From NCBI GenBank assembly GCA_949294095.1, contig CASFFZ010000001.1:310001-374000 (forward strand): 64,000 nt of DNA, given 5' to 3'. The notes beneath the pieces were generated by a model. The model saw only the letters and a program-made list of their open reading frames with translations, had not been told where the DNA came from and did not search any database. Positions within the stretch are counted from its first letter, which is position 1; every line of letters starts with the position of its first letter. This DNA is from an uncultured bacterium. Its GTDB lineage: Bacteria > Elusimicrobiota > Elusimicrobia > Elusimicrobiales > Elusimicrobiaceae. Both the position numbers and the translations under genes were made by a program. Below, in pieces: positions 36,005 to 44,900 of the stretch.

Positions 36005-37020
36005 ATGAAAATTTATCGCAAAAAAAAGGATTGTGCGGAATTGATTATAATGACGAAACAGGAAAGAGACACCGGAAGATTGTCGCCACAAACGAATCTG
36101 CCGCAAAAGAAGAATTAGCGAAAAGGACGAATGCTTTCTATAAAGCAAAAAATAATCCGCAATTAATGCAGGAAAGCCAGTTATTCAAAGATCTAGCACC
36201 CTTGTTTATTCAACATCATATAGAACTATTACCTTCAAAACAAACCTATCTGGCTATGTTTAAGCAGATTTTAAACCATTTTGGCAGTTATACCCTAAAG
36301 GCAATTACTCCCTTGGAAGTACAAAGTTTCTACAACCAAAAAGCCATGGCAACATCCTACTCGAATGCGAATCGCTACTTAGGCATTATTAGCAAATTTT
36401 TCAATTGCTTAAATGATTGGGATAAATACAGTGGCCCCAATCCCTGCCGTAAGGTTAAAAAACAAAGCGACCCAGAACCTTTTAATCCCCATCCCATAAA
36501 TGAACAAGAGATTAAAACGCTTTTGCCCTATCTAAGCAACGAAACCCGCCCTTGTGTAACGATTGGGTTTTATACAGGTCTTAGACGCCAGGAATTATTA
36601 GGGCTCCGCTGGGAAAATATAGACTTTGTTCATCGGACGATCTATATCCCTAAAACGAAAACAAAAAATTCGCGCACGTTAGGTTTAACAGGCGACCTTG
36701 AACAGATTTTGCAAGGCTTACACCCACAAAAACAAGGATTGGTCTTTGCACAAGTAACGGAAGACAAATTAAAATATCAATTGAATCAAGCCGCTGAAAA
36801 ATCTGGGGTAGGGCATATTCGCCCGCACGATATGAGGCATTCTTTTGCAGTTAATTTTCTAAACCGCGGTGGCTCACTAGAACATTTACAACGCTTATTG
36901 GGACACAATAAAATAACCACTACACAACGTTATTTGCGCTTTAAAACAGGAGAGATTGCCAGCAAAATGATGGTAATGGATGGAATGATTCCATTAGATA
37001 TTGTAAGAGGGAATTTGTAA
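36005..37020 (+). CDS. Tyrosine recombinase/integrase with an N-terminal frame break at A8
   Basis: From TTG at 36031 the frame gives a C-terminal catalytic domain with the tyrosine-recombinase set: TGLRRQELLGL (Arg), RPHDMRHSFAV (H-x-x-R), LLGHNKITTTQRYL (H and Tyr). The natural start is ATG 36005 (GGAG 10 bases upstream), encoding MKIYRKKK, but it is one base out of frame across the A-run 36020-36027. With nine A the protein reads MKIYRKKKGLCGIDYNDETG, a normal arm-binding domain. The zero-frame context is A-AAA-AAG, the dnaX-type slippery heptamer. A single ~338-residue integrase is restored by a -1 shift. It would catalyse integration at tRNA-Val. Confidence 0.85.
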
Positions 37021-37033
37021 TCTACGCACAAAC

Positions 37034-37060
37034 TACGCATTTTTTGCGTATTTTTATTTT
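37034..37060 (+). terminator. Terminator after the integrase gene
   Basis: TACGCA (37034-37039) pairs with TGCGTA (37045-37050), followed by a T-rich stretch. Confidence 0.5.
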
Positions 37061-37078
37061 AATTGTATTTATACTTAA

Positions 37079-37181
37079 CTATCAATTTAATAGATTTTGA
37101 TACTTATTGATAGTTGACAATTAGGCAGATTTTTTTTACACTATAGCTATCAATTTAATAGATTTTGATAGTTATTGATAC
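37079..37181 (+). promoter_or_regulatory. Promoter and duplicated operator of the Fic gene
   Basis: Two near-identical 35-bp repeats (37079-37113 and 37147-37181), CTATCAATTTAATAG..., each with inverted ends CTATCAAT and ATTGATAG/ATTGATAC. Exactly between them are TTGACA (37114-37119), a 17-base spacer and TACACT (37137-37142). The promoter is thus bracketed by two operators just before the ATG at 37188. Confidence 0.7.
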
Positions 37182-37187
37182 ATAGTT

Positions 37188-38543
37188 ATGAAAATACCAG
37201 AGAAGGCCCCTAAATTACGAGAATTATTAAGTACAAAATCAAAACAAATATTGGATGCAATGCATAATCCCGATATCGCCTCTATTTTACCTACTTTGAT
37301 TGATAAATATGATTATTGGACAGAATTTCAATATAAACCTCTTCCAGAAGGATTAACTCCAGATGTAGCCTGGGCATTACGCGAAATTGATTCTTTGGGA
37401 CAAAGGATTAAAACCCCTATCAAAGACCGCCGGGGAGTTCCCTTTGCTTATTCTCTTACGCCAAATGCCCAAAAAATTCTGCATTTTATAGATCGAGGAG
37501 CACAAGCGTCTTTTCCAATTAATGATTTAAGGGAAGTTGATGATAAAAAACGCTATTTATTATCCTCCTTAATGGAAGAAGCTATAGCCTCTAGTATGAT
37601 TGAAGGGGCAGCTACAACACGCAAAGAAGCTAAAGAGATGCTCCTTTCTCGACGAATGCCTCATAAAAAGGCTGAATGGATGGTACTAAACAATTATACC
37701 GCGATTCGATATATTAAAGATAATATTGCGGAACCCTTGAGCAAAGATTTTTTACTAGAACTGCACAAGATTTTAACCAATAATACCTTTAGTGAAAAGG
37801 AGAAAGACGACAGCGGTAGATTTAGAAGACCTATCCCTGAAGATGATCAGGTCGCCGTGTATGATGTCGATGGTACAATGCTGTATCAACCCCCCAATGG
37901 AAAAGAAATTCCTCAATTAATTGATGAATTAATTGCTTTCGCAAATACAAACCATAATGGGAATGAGACTTCTTTCATTCATCCTGTAATTAAAGCTATT
38001 ATTTTGCACTTTTGGATTGCCTATATTCACCCCTTTGCTGATGGCAATGGTCGTGTAGCACGTTCTTTGTTTTATTGGTTTATGCTCAAACAAGGGTATT
38101 GGATTTTTGAATACATTTCCATTTCTAGACTGATGCTTAAGCGCTCAGGACAATACAAAAGAGCTTATCTATATTCAGAATTATCAGAAAATGATTTAAA
38201 CTACTTTTTATTATTTAATTTATCTATTATCGAACGTTCCATTTTGGCAATGACACGTTATATTAAGAACAAAGAAGCAGAACAAGCTGAGAGCAGGTTC
38301 CTTTTTGAAAGAGTTCCTACTATCAACTTGCGGCAACGTGATATTCTAATTAATGCGATTAAACACCCTAATAGAGAATATACTATTGCAAAGCATTCTG
38401 CTTTACACGGAATTGCTTATGCTACTGCAAGGCAGGATTTTTTATCATTGGTAGATTTGGGTCTATTTATTAAACAATTACGGAACAAATCTTTTATCTT
38501 TATCCCTATAAAGGATTTGTACCTGAAGCTGACTACTAAATAA
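37188..38543 (+). CDS. Fic family protein (AMPylase-like, class II)
   Basis: The 451-residue protein has the full Fic motif HPFADGNGRVARS near residue 285, so it should be able to transfer AMP (or another nucleotide group) to a protein. The inhibitory motif SSMIEG, in EAIASSMIEGAAT near residue 143, precedes it, making it a class II, self-inhibited Fic. The C-terminal ~80 residues resemble a winged helix and may bind the paired operators upstream. It is the last gene before attR, so it is element cargo. A role as toxin or defence gene is possible but not shown. Confidence 0.88.
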   Translation: MKIPEKAPKLRELLSTKSKQILDAMHNPDIASILPTLIDKYDYWTEFQYKPLPEGLTPDVAWALREIDSLGQRIKTPIKDRRGVPFAYSLTPNAQKILHFIDRGAQASFPINDLREVDDKKRYLLSSLMEEAIASSMIEGAATTRKEAKEMLLSRRMPHKKAEWMVLNNYTAIRYIKDNIAEPLSKDFLLELHKILTNNTFSEKEKDDSGRFRRPIPEDDQVAVYDVDGTMLYQPPNGKEIPQLIDELIAFANTNHNGNETSFIHPVIKAIILHFWIAYIHPFADGNGRVARSLFYWFMLKQGYWIFEYISISRLMLKRSGQYKRAYLYSELSENDLNYFLLFNLSIIERSILAMTRYIKNKEAEQAESRFLFERVPTINLRQRDILINAIKHPNREYTIAKHSALHGIAYATARQDFLSLVDLGLFIKQLRNKSFIFIPIKDLYLKLTTK

Positions 38544-38548
38544 CCCCC

Positions 38549-38572
38549 TTTTGGCAATATTTTGGCAGTGCC
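38549..38572 (+). promoter_or_regulatory. Candidate integrase arm-type sites, right end
   Basis: TTGGCA at 38551 and 38562, 11 bases apart; the first lies in TTTTGGCAATATT, identical to the left-end 13-mer. Confidence 0.5.
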
Positions 38573-38637
38573 CCAAAAAGGCAAACCTCAAGGCATTTCG
38601 CCGTCGAGAAACATTTTTTCTAATTGCCAAGGCGCCT

Positions 38638-38687
38638 TTGACATGGGAAAGGTCATAGGTTCGATCCCTATACTGGGCACCATTTAG
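38638..38687 (+). repeat. attR: 3' fragment of tRNA-Val
   Basis: Exact 50-bp copy of 18802-18851. It holds half of the anticodon arm, the variable loop, T-arm, acceptor 3' strand and CCA, but no 5' half, so it is not a tRNA gene. Confidence 0.92.
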
Positions 38688-38689
38688 TA

Positions 38690-38714
38690 CCCCTGCCTCC
38701 GGGCAGGGGTTTTT
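38690..38714 (+). terminator. Original tRNA-Val terminator, left behind next to attR
   Basis: CCCCTGCC-TCCG-GGCAGGGG followed by five T. It is almost the same hairpin as the one after tRNA-Tyr, consistent with having terminated tRNA-Val before integration. Confidence 0.8.
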
Positions 38715-38826
38715 GATGAAGAAGCCCCCTGTTGCCGCCCGTTGCAAGCGCGCCCCTCCCTTTTAAAAAAGGTAAAATATATGAAGTACGGACGACGTTT
38801 CCGCCGTTTCGCACCAAGGAGTCTGT

Positions 38827-39135
38827 ATGAGTATTTTTGAAGCGTTAATGATGCTTGGTTTTGGGCTGGCGTGGCCGTTTAACATCAGCCGTTCGCTGCA
38901 CACCAAAACCGCCGCCGGAAAAAGTTTCTTGTTCATGATTACCATTGAATTGGCCTACATCTGCGGGATGATTCATAAAATTCTGTATAATTTTGACTTG
39001 GTTTTCTGGCTGTATGTATTAAACTTTGTGATGGTGCTGATTGATTTGCTGCTCATGATCCGCTACACCAAGCTTGATTGGTTCCGCAAACAGCACGCCC
39101 AGCTGCGGCAATCCCGCCGCAAAGCGCGTCAATAA
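38827..39135 (+). CDS. Small PQ-loop-like membrane protein
   Basis: The 102-residue protein has about three hydrophobic spans, starting FEALMMLGFGLAWPFNISRSLHTKTAAGKS, a layout I associate with small PQ-loop/SWEET-like proteins of unknown role. The second span starts FMITIELAYICGMIHKIL. The basic C-terminus (RQSRRKARQ) is probably cytoplasmic. AAGGAG precedes the ATG. It is the first core gene right of the element. Confidence 0.75.
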   Translation: MSIFEALMMLGFGLAWPFNISRSLHTKTAAGKSFLFMITIELAYICGMIHKILYNFDLVFWLYVLNFVMVLIDLLLMIRYTKLDWFRKQHAQLRQSRRKARQ

Positions 39136-39209
39136 TACGCCGCTGACACCGCGGGCAGAAAAAGTTATAATGGAAACACGAACTAGCTGGTTCTAAAAAG
39201 AGGGGCATT

Positions 39210-40253
39210 ATGATCCGATTTAACTGTGATTACAGCGAAGGCGCACATCCCGCCGTACTGGAAAAGCTGGCGCTGACCAACTTGGAACAAACCCCCGGTT
39301 ACGGGCAGGACATTTACTGCCGCCGGGCGGCGGACGTAATTAAAGACTTATGCGCCGCGCCGAAAGCGGATGTCCATTTTTTAATGGGCGGCACCCAAAC
39401 CAACCTTACCGTGATTGCCGCCTGCCTGCGCCCGTATCAAGGGGTCATTTCGGCCACCTCCGGGCACATCAATGTGCATGAAACCGGCGCCATTGAGGCC
39501 ACCGGCCACCGCGTTATTACCGTAGAAGAACAAAACGGCAAGCTGACCGCGGAACAAATCGCCCGCTGCTGCCAAGAGCACTGGCAAGATGACAATCCTG
39601 AATTTGCCCCGCAGCCCAAGCTGGTGTATATTTCCTTTCCTACCGAATACGGAACCTTATATTCTAAAGCGGAACTGTCCGCGATCCGCCGCGTGTGCGA
39701 CGAGCACAATTTGTTTTTGTTTATGGACGGCGCCCGCCTGGGCTACGGGTTGGCCGCGCCCGGAAACGATTTGACGCTTGCGGATATCGCCGCCTGCTGC
39801 GACGTATTCTATATCGGCGGCACCAAAATCGGCGCCTTGTTGGGGGAGGCGGTCGTCATCGTCAACCCGAAACTGCAAAAAGATTTCCGCTATTTTATGA
39901 AGCAAAAAGGCGCCATGCTGGCCAAAGGTCGCGTGCTGGGGCTGCAATTTTTGGCCCTGTTTGAAAACGGCTTGTATTTTAAAATTTCCAAACACGCAGA
40001 CGACATGGCCCAGCTAATCCGCCGCGCCTGCCAAGACGCGGGGTATGCGTTTCTGTACGATTCCCCCACCAACCAGCAATTTCCGATCATGCCGGAAAAA
40101 ACCATCAAACAGTTGGAAGAATTTTACGCCTTTTCGCACACCCGCCGCCTAGATCACGGCCGGGCGGCCATCCGCATCTGCACCAGTTGGGCCACCCGCG
40201 AAGAAGACGTGCGCCTGTTGGCAAACGACATCCGCAAATACGCCGGGAAATAA
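39210..40253 (+). CDS. Low-specificity threonine aldolase-like PLP enzyme
   Basis: The 347-residue fold-type I PLP protein starts MIRFNCDYSEGAHPAVLEKL. It contains FLFMDGARLGYGL (the Asp holding the pyridine N) and FYIGGTKIGALLGEAVV with the probable Schiff-base Lys. It would cleave L-threonine to glycine and acetaldehyde, or act as a related beta-eliminating lyase. A GAGGGG ribosome binding site precedes the start. It ends 2 bases before nfo, so the two are coupled. Confidence 0.88.
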   Translation: MIRFNCDYSEGAHPAVLEKLALTNLEQTPGYGQDIYCRRAADVIKDLCAAPKADVHFLMGGTQTNLTVIAACLRPYQGVISATSGHINVHETGAIEATGHRVITVEEQNGKLTAEQIARCCQEHWQDDNPEFAPQPKLVYISFPTEYGTLYSKAELSAIRRVCDEHNLFLFMDGARLGYGLAAPGNDLTLADIAACCDVFYIGGTKIGALLGEAVVIVNPKLQKDFRYFMKQKGAMLAKGRVLGLQFLALFENGLYFKISKHADDMAQLIRRACQDAGYAFLYDSPTNQQFPIMPEKTIKQLEEFYAFSHTRRLDHGRAAIRICTSWATREEDVRLLANDIRKYAGK

Positions 40254-40255
40254 AT

Positions 40256-41086
40256 ATGTTTTACATCGGTTGTCATTTATCCGCGTCCAAGGGTTGGGAA
40301 GCCATGGGAAAAACCGCCCTGGAAATTAACGCCAACACCTTTCAGTTTTTTACGCGCAACCCCCGCGGCAGCCAGGCCAAAGAATTGGACTTGCAGGATG
40401 TTGCCCGCCTGCGCCAACTGCTCCGGCAGCATCGTTTTGGCCCGGTCATCGCGCACGCGCCCTACACCTTAAACCCGGCTGCGGCCAATCCCAAAATCCG
40501 CGAATTTGCGTTGCAGACCATGGCGGACGACCTGGCCCGCCTGGAATACCTGCCGGGAAACTTTTATAATTTTCACCCCGGCAGCCATGTGGGACAAGGC
40601 ACCCCGGAGGGCATCCGCCTGATTATTCAAACGCTAAACGACATTCTTACCTCCCGGCAGCATACGACGGTCTTGCTGGAAACCATGGCGGGCAAAGGCA
40701 GCGAAATCGGACGCAGTTTTGAAGAATTAAAACAGATTTTAGACGGAGTAGCACAAAACGACAAGCTGGGCGTTTGCTTGGACACCTGCCACGTGCACGA
40801 CGCCGGCTATTCCTTGGCAAAATGGGATGAAACGCTGGAGGATTTTGACAAACAGCTCGGCCTTCAACGGCTCAAAGCCGTTCATTTAAACGACAGCCTC
40901 AACCCCCGCGGCGCCCACAAAGACCGCCACGCCCCGATCGGCCAAGGGCAAATCGGCACCGAAACCATCGCCCGGGTCATCAATCACCCGGCCGTAAAAG
41001 ACCTGCCGTTCTGTTTGGAAACCCCCAATGACTTGGCCGGCTACGCGCGGGAAATCGCCCTGCTTCGCAGCTTGCGCGCCGACTAG
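40256..41086 (+). CDS. nfo: Endonuclease IV
   Basis: The 276-residue AP endonuclease starts MFYIGCHLSASKGWEAMGK. The zinc-site segments are VIAHAPYTLN, NFHPGSHVGQG, VLLETMAGKGSEIG, GVCLDTCHVHDAGY, VHLNDSLNPRGAHKDRHAPIG and FCLETPND, the family set. It cuts DNA at abasic sites. The ATG at 40256 is chosen over a longer frame from 40187, which overlaps the upstream gene; the start is two bases after that gene's stop. Confidence 0.95.
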   Translation: MFYIGCHLSASKGWEAMGKTALEINANTFQFFTRNPRGSQAKELDLQDVARLRQLLRQHRFGPVIAHAPYTLNPAAANPKIREFALQTMADDLARLEYLPGNFYNFHPGSHVGQGTPEGIRLIIQTLNDILTSRQHTTVLLETMAGKGSEIGRSFEELKQILDGVAQNDKLGVCLDTCHVHDAGYSLAKWDETLEDFDKQLGLQRLKAVHLNDSLNPRGAHKDRHAPIGQGQIGTETIARVINHPAVKDLPFCLETPNDLAGYAREIALLRSLRAD

Positions 41087-41797
41087 CTAACGCCGCACGC
41101 GGGCCACCAACATCACGCTGTATCCCCCCACCCACCAAGCCGCCCAAGAATGAGGCAGCAACGAGTGCGCCGCCTTGCGGATCAGCATGCCGATTCGGCT
41201 GCGCAGCCGCGGCAAGGGCGGAGGGCATTCCACATATTTGTTGGTATAATGCCAGCTTAAAATTTGATATCCCCGGCTCCGAAGCAGCCGCCGCAGATAC
41301 GGGGCGGTGTAGAAGTGAATGTGCCCCACGGTGCGGCGTTCCGTTTCCAAAATTTCCGGCTTAATGACGCTGCGTACCGACAAATCAAGCGGCACGTGCA
41401 GTACCAGCAACGGGGCTTTGGTTTCCAAATGGGTTAAAAATAATTCGGGATCCGGCACATGCTCCAGCACGTCAATCGCCAAAACGGCGTCAAAAGCATC
41501 CTCCCCCGTTTTATCCCCTTGTACAAAGCGTACGTTGCCGGGGGCTTCTTGCAGGCACAGCTGATGCGCCTGCGGCGAAATATCACACCCGGTAAAATGC
41601 ATCCGGGGGCAACGCCGGGCCCACGCTTTGACCAGTTCCCCAGCCCCGCACCCGATGTCGCATACCCGGTGCAGCCGTCCGACGACGCCCGCCCGCTCCA
41701 GCGCCCACAAAACATGCTGCAGCTTCCAGCGGGCGTCTTGCGCGTGCCAGCCGGGATTGGCTTGCAAATAGGTGCCGTCCGTATAAATAGAATCCAT
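41087..41797 (-). CDS. Class I SAM-dependent methyltransferase
   Basis: The 236-residue protein has the SAM motif CDIGCGAGELVKAW near residue 45, GCDISPQAHQ (acidic loop) and LAIDVLEHVPDPE (motif IV), the layout of Methyltransf_23-type enzymes. The C-terminal ~50 residues are hydrophobic and basic. The substrate is unknown. It is convergent with nfo. No Shine-Dalgarno is seen; TATAAT ends six bases before the ATG, another leaderless candidate. Confidence 0.88.
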   Translation of the reverse strand: MDSIYTDGTYLQANPGWHAQDARWKLQHVLWALERAGVVGRLHRVCDIGCGAGELVKAWARRCPRMHFTGCDISPQAHQLCLQEAPGNVRFVQGDKTGEDAFDAVLAIDVLEHVPDPELFLTHLETKAPLLVLHVPLDLSVRSVIKPEILETERRTVGHIHFYTAPYLRRLLRSRGYQILSWHYTNKYVECPPPLPRLRSRIGMLIRKAAHSLLPHSWAAWWVGGYSVMLVARVRR

Positions 41798-41970
41798 AGG
41801 TTTATTATAGCTAAAAAAGCGTTTCCCCGCTTTTCTTCCTTTGCGGGGCGCCGCCGCCCGGAAAAAGACTCTTTTCTTCTTCCCAAAAAGCCTGTAAATA
41901 TCCCTTTATTTTTATCTTAAATTCTGTATAATAGAAATATATTGCTTTTTTAATTTAAACCGGAGGGCAA

Positions 41971-44900
41971 ATGAAAAATTTGACGGCAGGACTCATCCTT
42001 GCATTTTGTTTGTCTTTCACCGCTCAGGCCCAGACCTGGAACCCGATTGAAACGGCTGGCCCGGTGGAAGGAGAAACGGTAACTATTAACAACCCGCTTA
42101 CCCAAGAAGCGACCAATATGATGATTGCGGGAGGGGCTTCGCTAAACAGCACGGCCACCAACAACACCTTAAACATCTCCACGGATATTTCGGAAACGGA
42201 CACCACCGTGCCCGAAGGGCAGCGCAATCACTACATTGCAGGCGGCGCCGTGTATAACAATACGGCCGAAGGGAACACCGTCAACATCTCCGGGGCCACC
42301 CTTTCCGGCCGCGCCGTGGCCGGCGGCTTGGCCCGCACCAACCGCGCCGACGCCGTGGATGCCGAAAAATGGAACACGGGCCATGCCAACAACAACACGG
42401 TCAACATCACGGGTGCGACGATTGACGTCAACCCCCAAACGGCAGACAGCGTGTTTGACATGGACGGCAATCCGGTGGCCGTAGCGGGCGGCGCTTCCCA
42501 GTTTTTTGTGGGAAATGCAGCCGGCAACACCGTCAACATTACGGATTCCTCCATTACCGGCGGCGTCGTGGGCGGCCTGTCTTACGTCAAAACCACTCAG
42601 GAAGAGGTGGACAACCACCCCGATATTACCGCCGACCGCAACAACAATTACAATACCGTCAAACTGACCGGATCTACCGTTAACGGCGACGTATACGGTT
42701 CTTTCGGCGGCGTAACCGGCAACTACAATACGGTGGTATTGAATCAAACCACGGTAAACGGAAGCGTATTTGCCGCACAAAGCGGATTTTCCCTTTATGA
42801 CGGCGAGCAGTCGGTAGGCACCTTTGATTACAACCGCTTGGATTTATTAAATGGTTCCCGCGTAACCTCCGCCGCGGCCGTATCCGCCGCCAACAACAAT
42901 GCCAGCCACAACATCATGAATATCCAAAATTCCACCGTTTCGGCCGGCACCCTGTACACGGTAAAAATGATTCACGGCCAGGAAGACAATTCTGCCACCA
43001 TCGGCGGAACGACGGATTACAACACGTTAACCATTACCGATACGCCCATGAACGCGTATGAAATCGGCGGGGCGCTCAACTTTACGGGCAACCCGAGCTA
43101 CAACACGGTAAGCATCAACCGCTCCGACATTACGCTTAACTATAACAACGACCAAGTGTTGGGCGGGCTGATGAATCTGCAGGCGTTGACCACGCAAAAC
43201 CTGCTGGGCACGCAAACCGCACTGGGCACCCCCATTGCGCCCACGCTTAGCACCGCGCACGGTTATATTTTGGGCGGTGCGACGGCGGATTACACCAGCC
43301 AGACCAACTCCGTCGCCAGCGAGGAAGCCCCCGAAGAAGTAATCATCGGGTTTGGTTCGTCCGCCAACAACAACACCGTCTCGCTGCAAAACGGCACGTT
43401 GAATGCAAACGTCGTAGGCGGTTTGGCCGCCTATGTGCGCGAAGTCAACTACACCACCCAGGAAACGGACGAACAGGGCCGCCCCACGCAAACCGTGGAA
43501 GTAAAGAAAAACGGCCTGACCACCACAACCATTACCACCACCTATACTTACAATGACGAAACCGGCCAAGTATCCACCGAACAGGAAACCCAAACGGATA
43601 CCGCCGAACAAATTGATGAGCAATTCAGCGCCTCCGGCAACACCGTTCTCTTAACGAATGTAACCGTAAACGGCGACGTATACGGCGGTTACGTGGACGG
43701 GGCCGAGCTGAAACGGGAAAACATGCTCGCCCGGAATAATACGGTGGTATTATCCGGCAACACGCAAGTCAACGGTACCGTATACGGGGGCTCCAATGCC
43801 TATTATGCCGATACCAACAAACTGATCTTTAATCATATCGCAAACGGAGACAACTTCGTTTCCTACGATATGAATAATTTCAAGAATTTCAACCCGATGA
43901 CTTCTATCTACGGCGATTTTGACACCCGCCTGCAATTTACCGGCGGCGACGTGCACGCGCAAATGACGCTGGCCTCCACCGCCATGAAAGAATCCGATGC
44001 CACGGTGATCATCCGCACCCCCGGCGAGATCTTGGACGGATACGGCCCGGTAGAATGCAACGGAGACCCCAACTGCATCAAATATACTTCCGATGTGACT
44101 TTAACCAACAATAAAATGGGCGCCTATTCCTTTACCTTAACCCCGGATTTACAGGGCAATGTGCTGGAATGGACGCTGGCCAGCCACAAAGATAAAGCCA
44201 ATGTGGAAATGTACGGGCAGCTGCCGCTGGTCGGCTTGGCGCTGGTAAGCGAAGGGCCGGAAATGCTGAACCAAACCATGAACGATATTTGGCAAAGCGA
44301 TACGGATCAAAACACCTTTGTAAACGGGGCATACCACCACACCCGCTACAAAACGGGCAGCGGGTTTGACTTGGATTCTTCCGTCGTGCATGCCGGCGCC
44401 TGGAAAAAATTTACCAGCGATTGGGTAATGGGCTTTTACGGCAAATATGCGGGCGGCTCGTATGACACGTTCCCGATTAAAGTTTCCGGCGACGCCAATG
44501 CGTTTGGCGGCGGGCTGATGACGTCTCTTCGCTACAGCGAATCGGGCCGCTTGGAACTGAGCGCCGAAGTGGGCTATATGGATATGGATTTCAACTCCAG
44601 CGAGCTGCTTTCCTCTTTCAGCAGCAAAGGCCTCTACTATGGCGCCACCGCCGGCTTTGTGGAAACGCTCCTGCCCGATTTGGACTTGTTTGCCAACATC
44701 CAGTGGCTGCGCAAAGAAAAAGACGACATTACCGACAACCTGAATCAAAAAATTGCATTTGATTCCATGCAAAGCTTGGCCCTGCGTTTTGGGGCGGACT
44801 ACGCTTTTACATCGCTCGATTGGGGCGGGCTTACCCCGGCCTTGGGCGTAAGCGGCATTTATGAAATGGACGGCGAATCTTCCGTAACCGTAGAAGGAAT

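Larger units (their letters stand above)
18802..38687. mobile_element. ~19.8-kb integrative element carrying a polysaccharide operon, in tRNA-Val
   Basis: The element is bounded by a perfect 50-bp direct repeat (18802-18851 and 38638-38687) that starts in the tRNA-Val anticodon loop. Near the right end are a tyrosine integrase (36005-37020), an excisionase-like HTH (35521), a RHH protein, an XRE regulator and a phage X/RstA-like replication protein. A pair of TTGGCA sites 11 bases apart lies just inside each end. Cargo is a Fic protein and a minus-strand polysaccharide operon (19036-32399). The interior is visibly AT-richer than both flanks. No conjugation genes are seen, so transfer would need a helper, or a phage-like or rolling-circle route. 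Confidence 0.85.

Noticed and set aside
38638..38712. Second tRNA-Val gene
   Set aside because: Only the part from the anticodon loop to CCA is present; the upstream sequence cannot form the acceptor 5' strand or D-arm. It is the attR half-site.
40187..40255. Upstream-extended start of endonuclease IV
   Set aside because: The extension lies inside the threonine aldolase-like gene and is basic and non-conserved; the ATG at 40256 matches the family N-terminus exactly.
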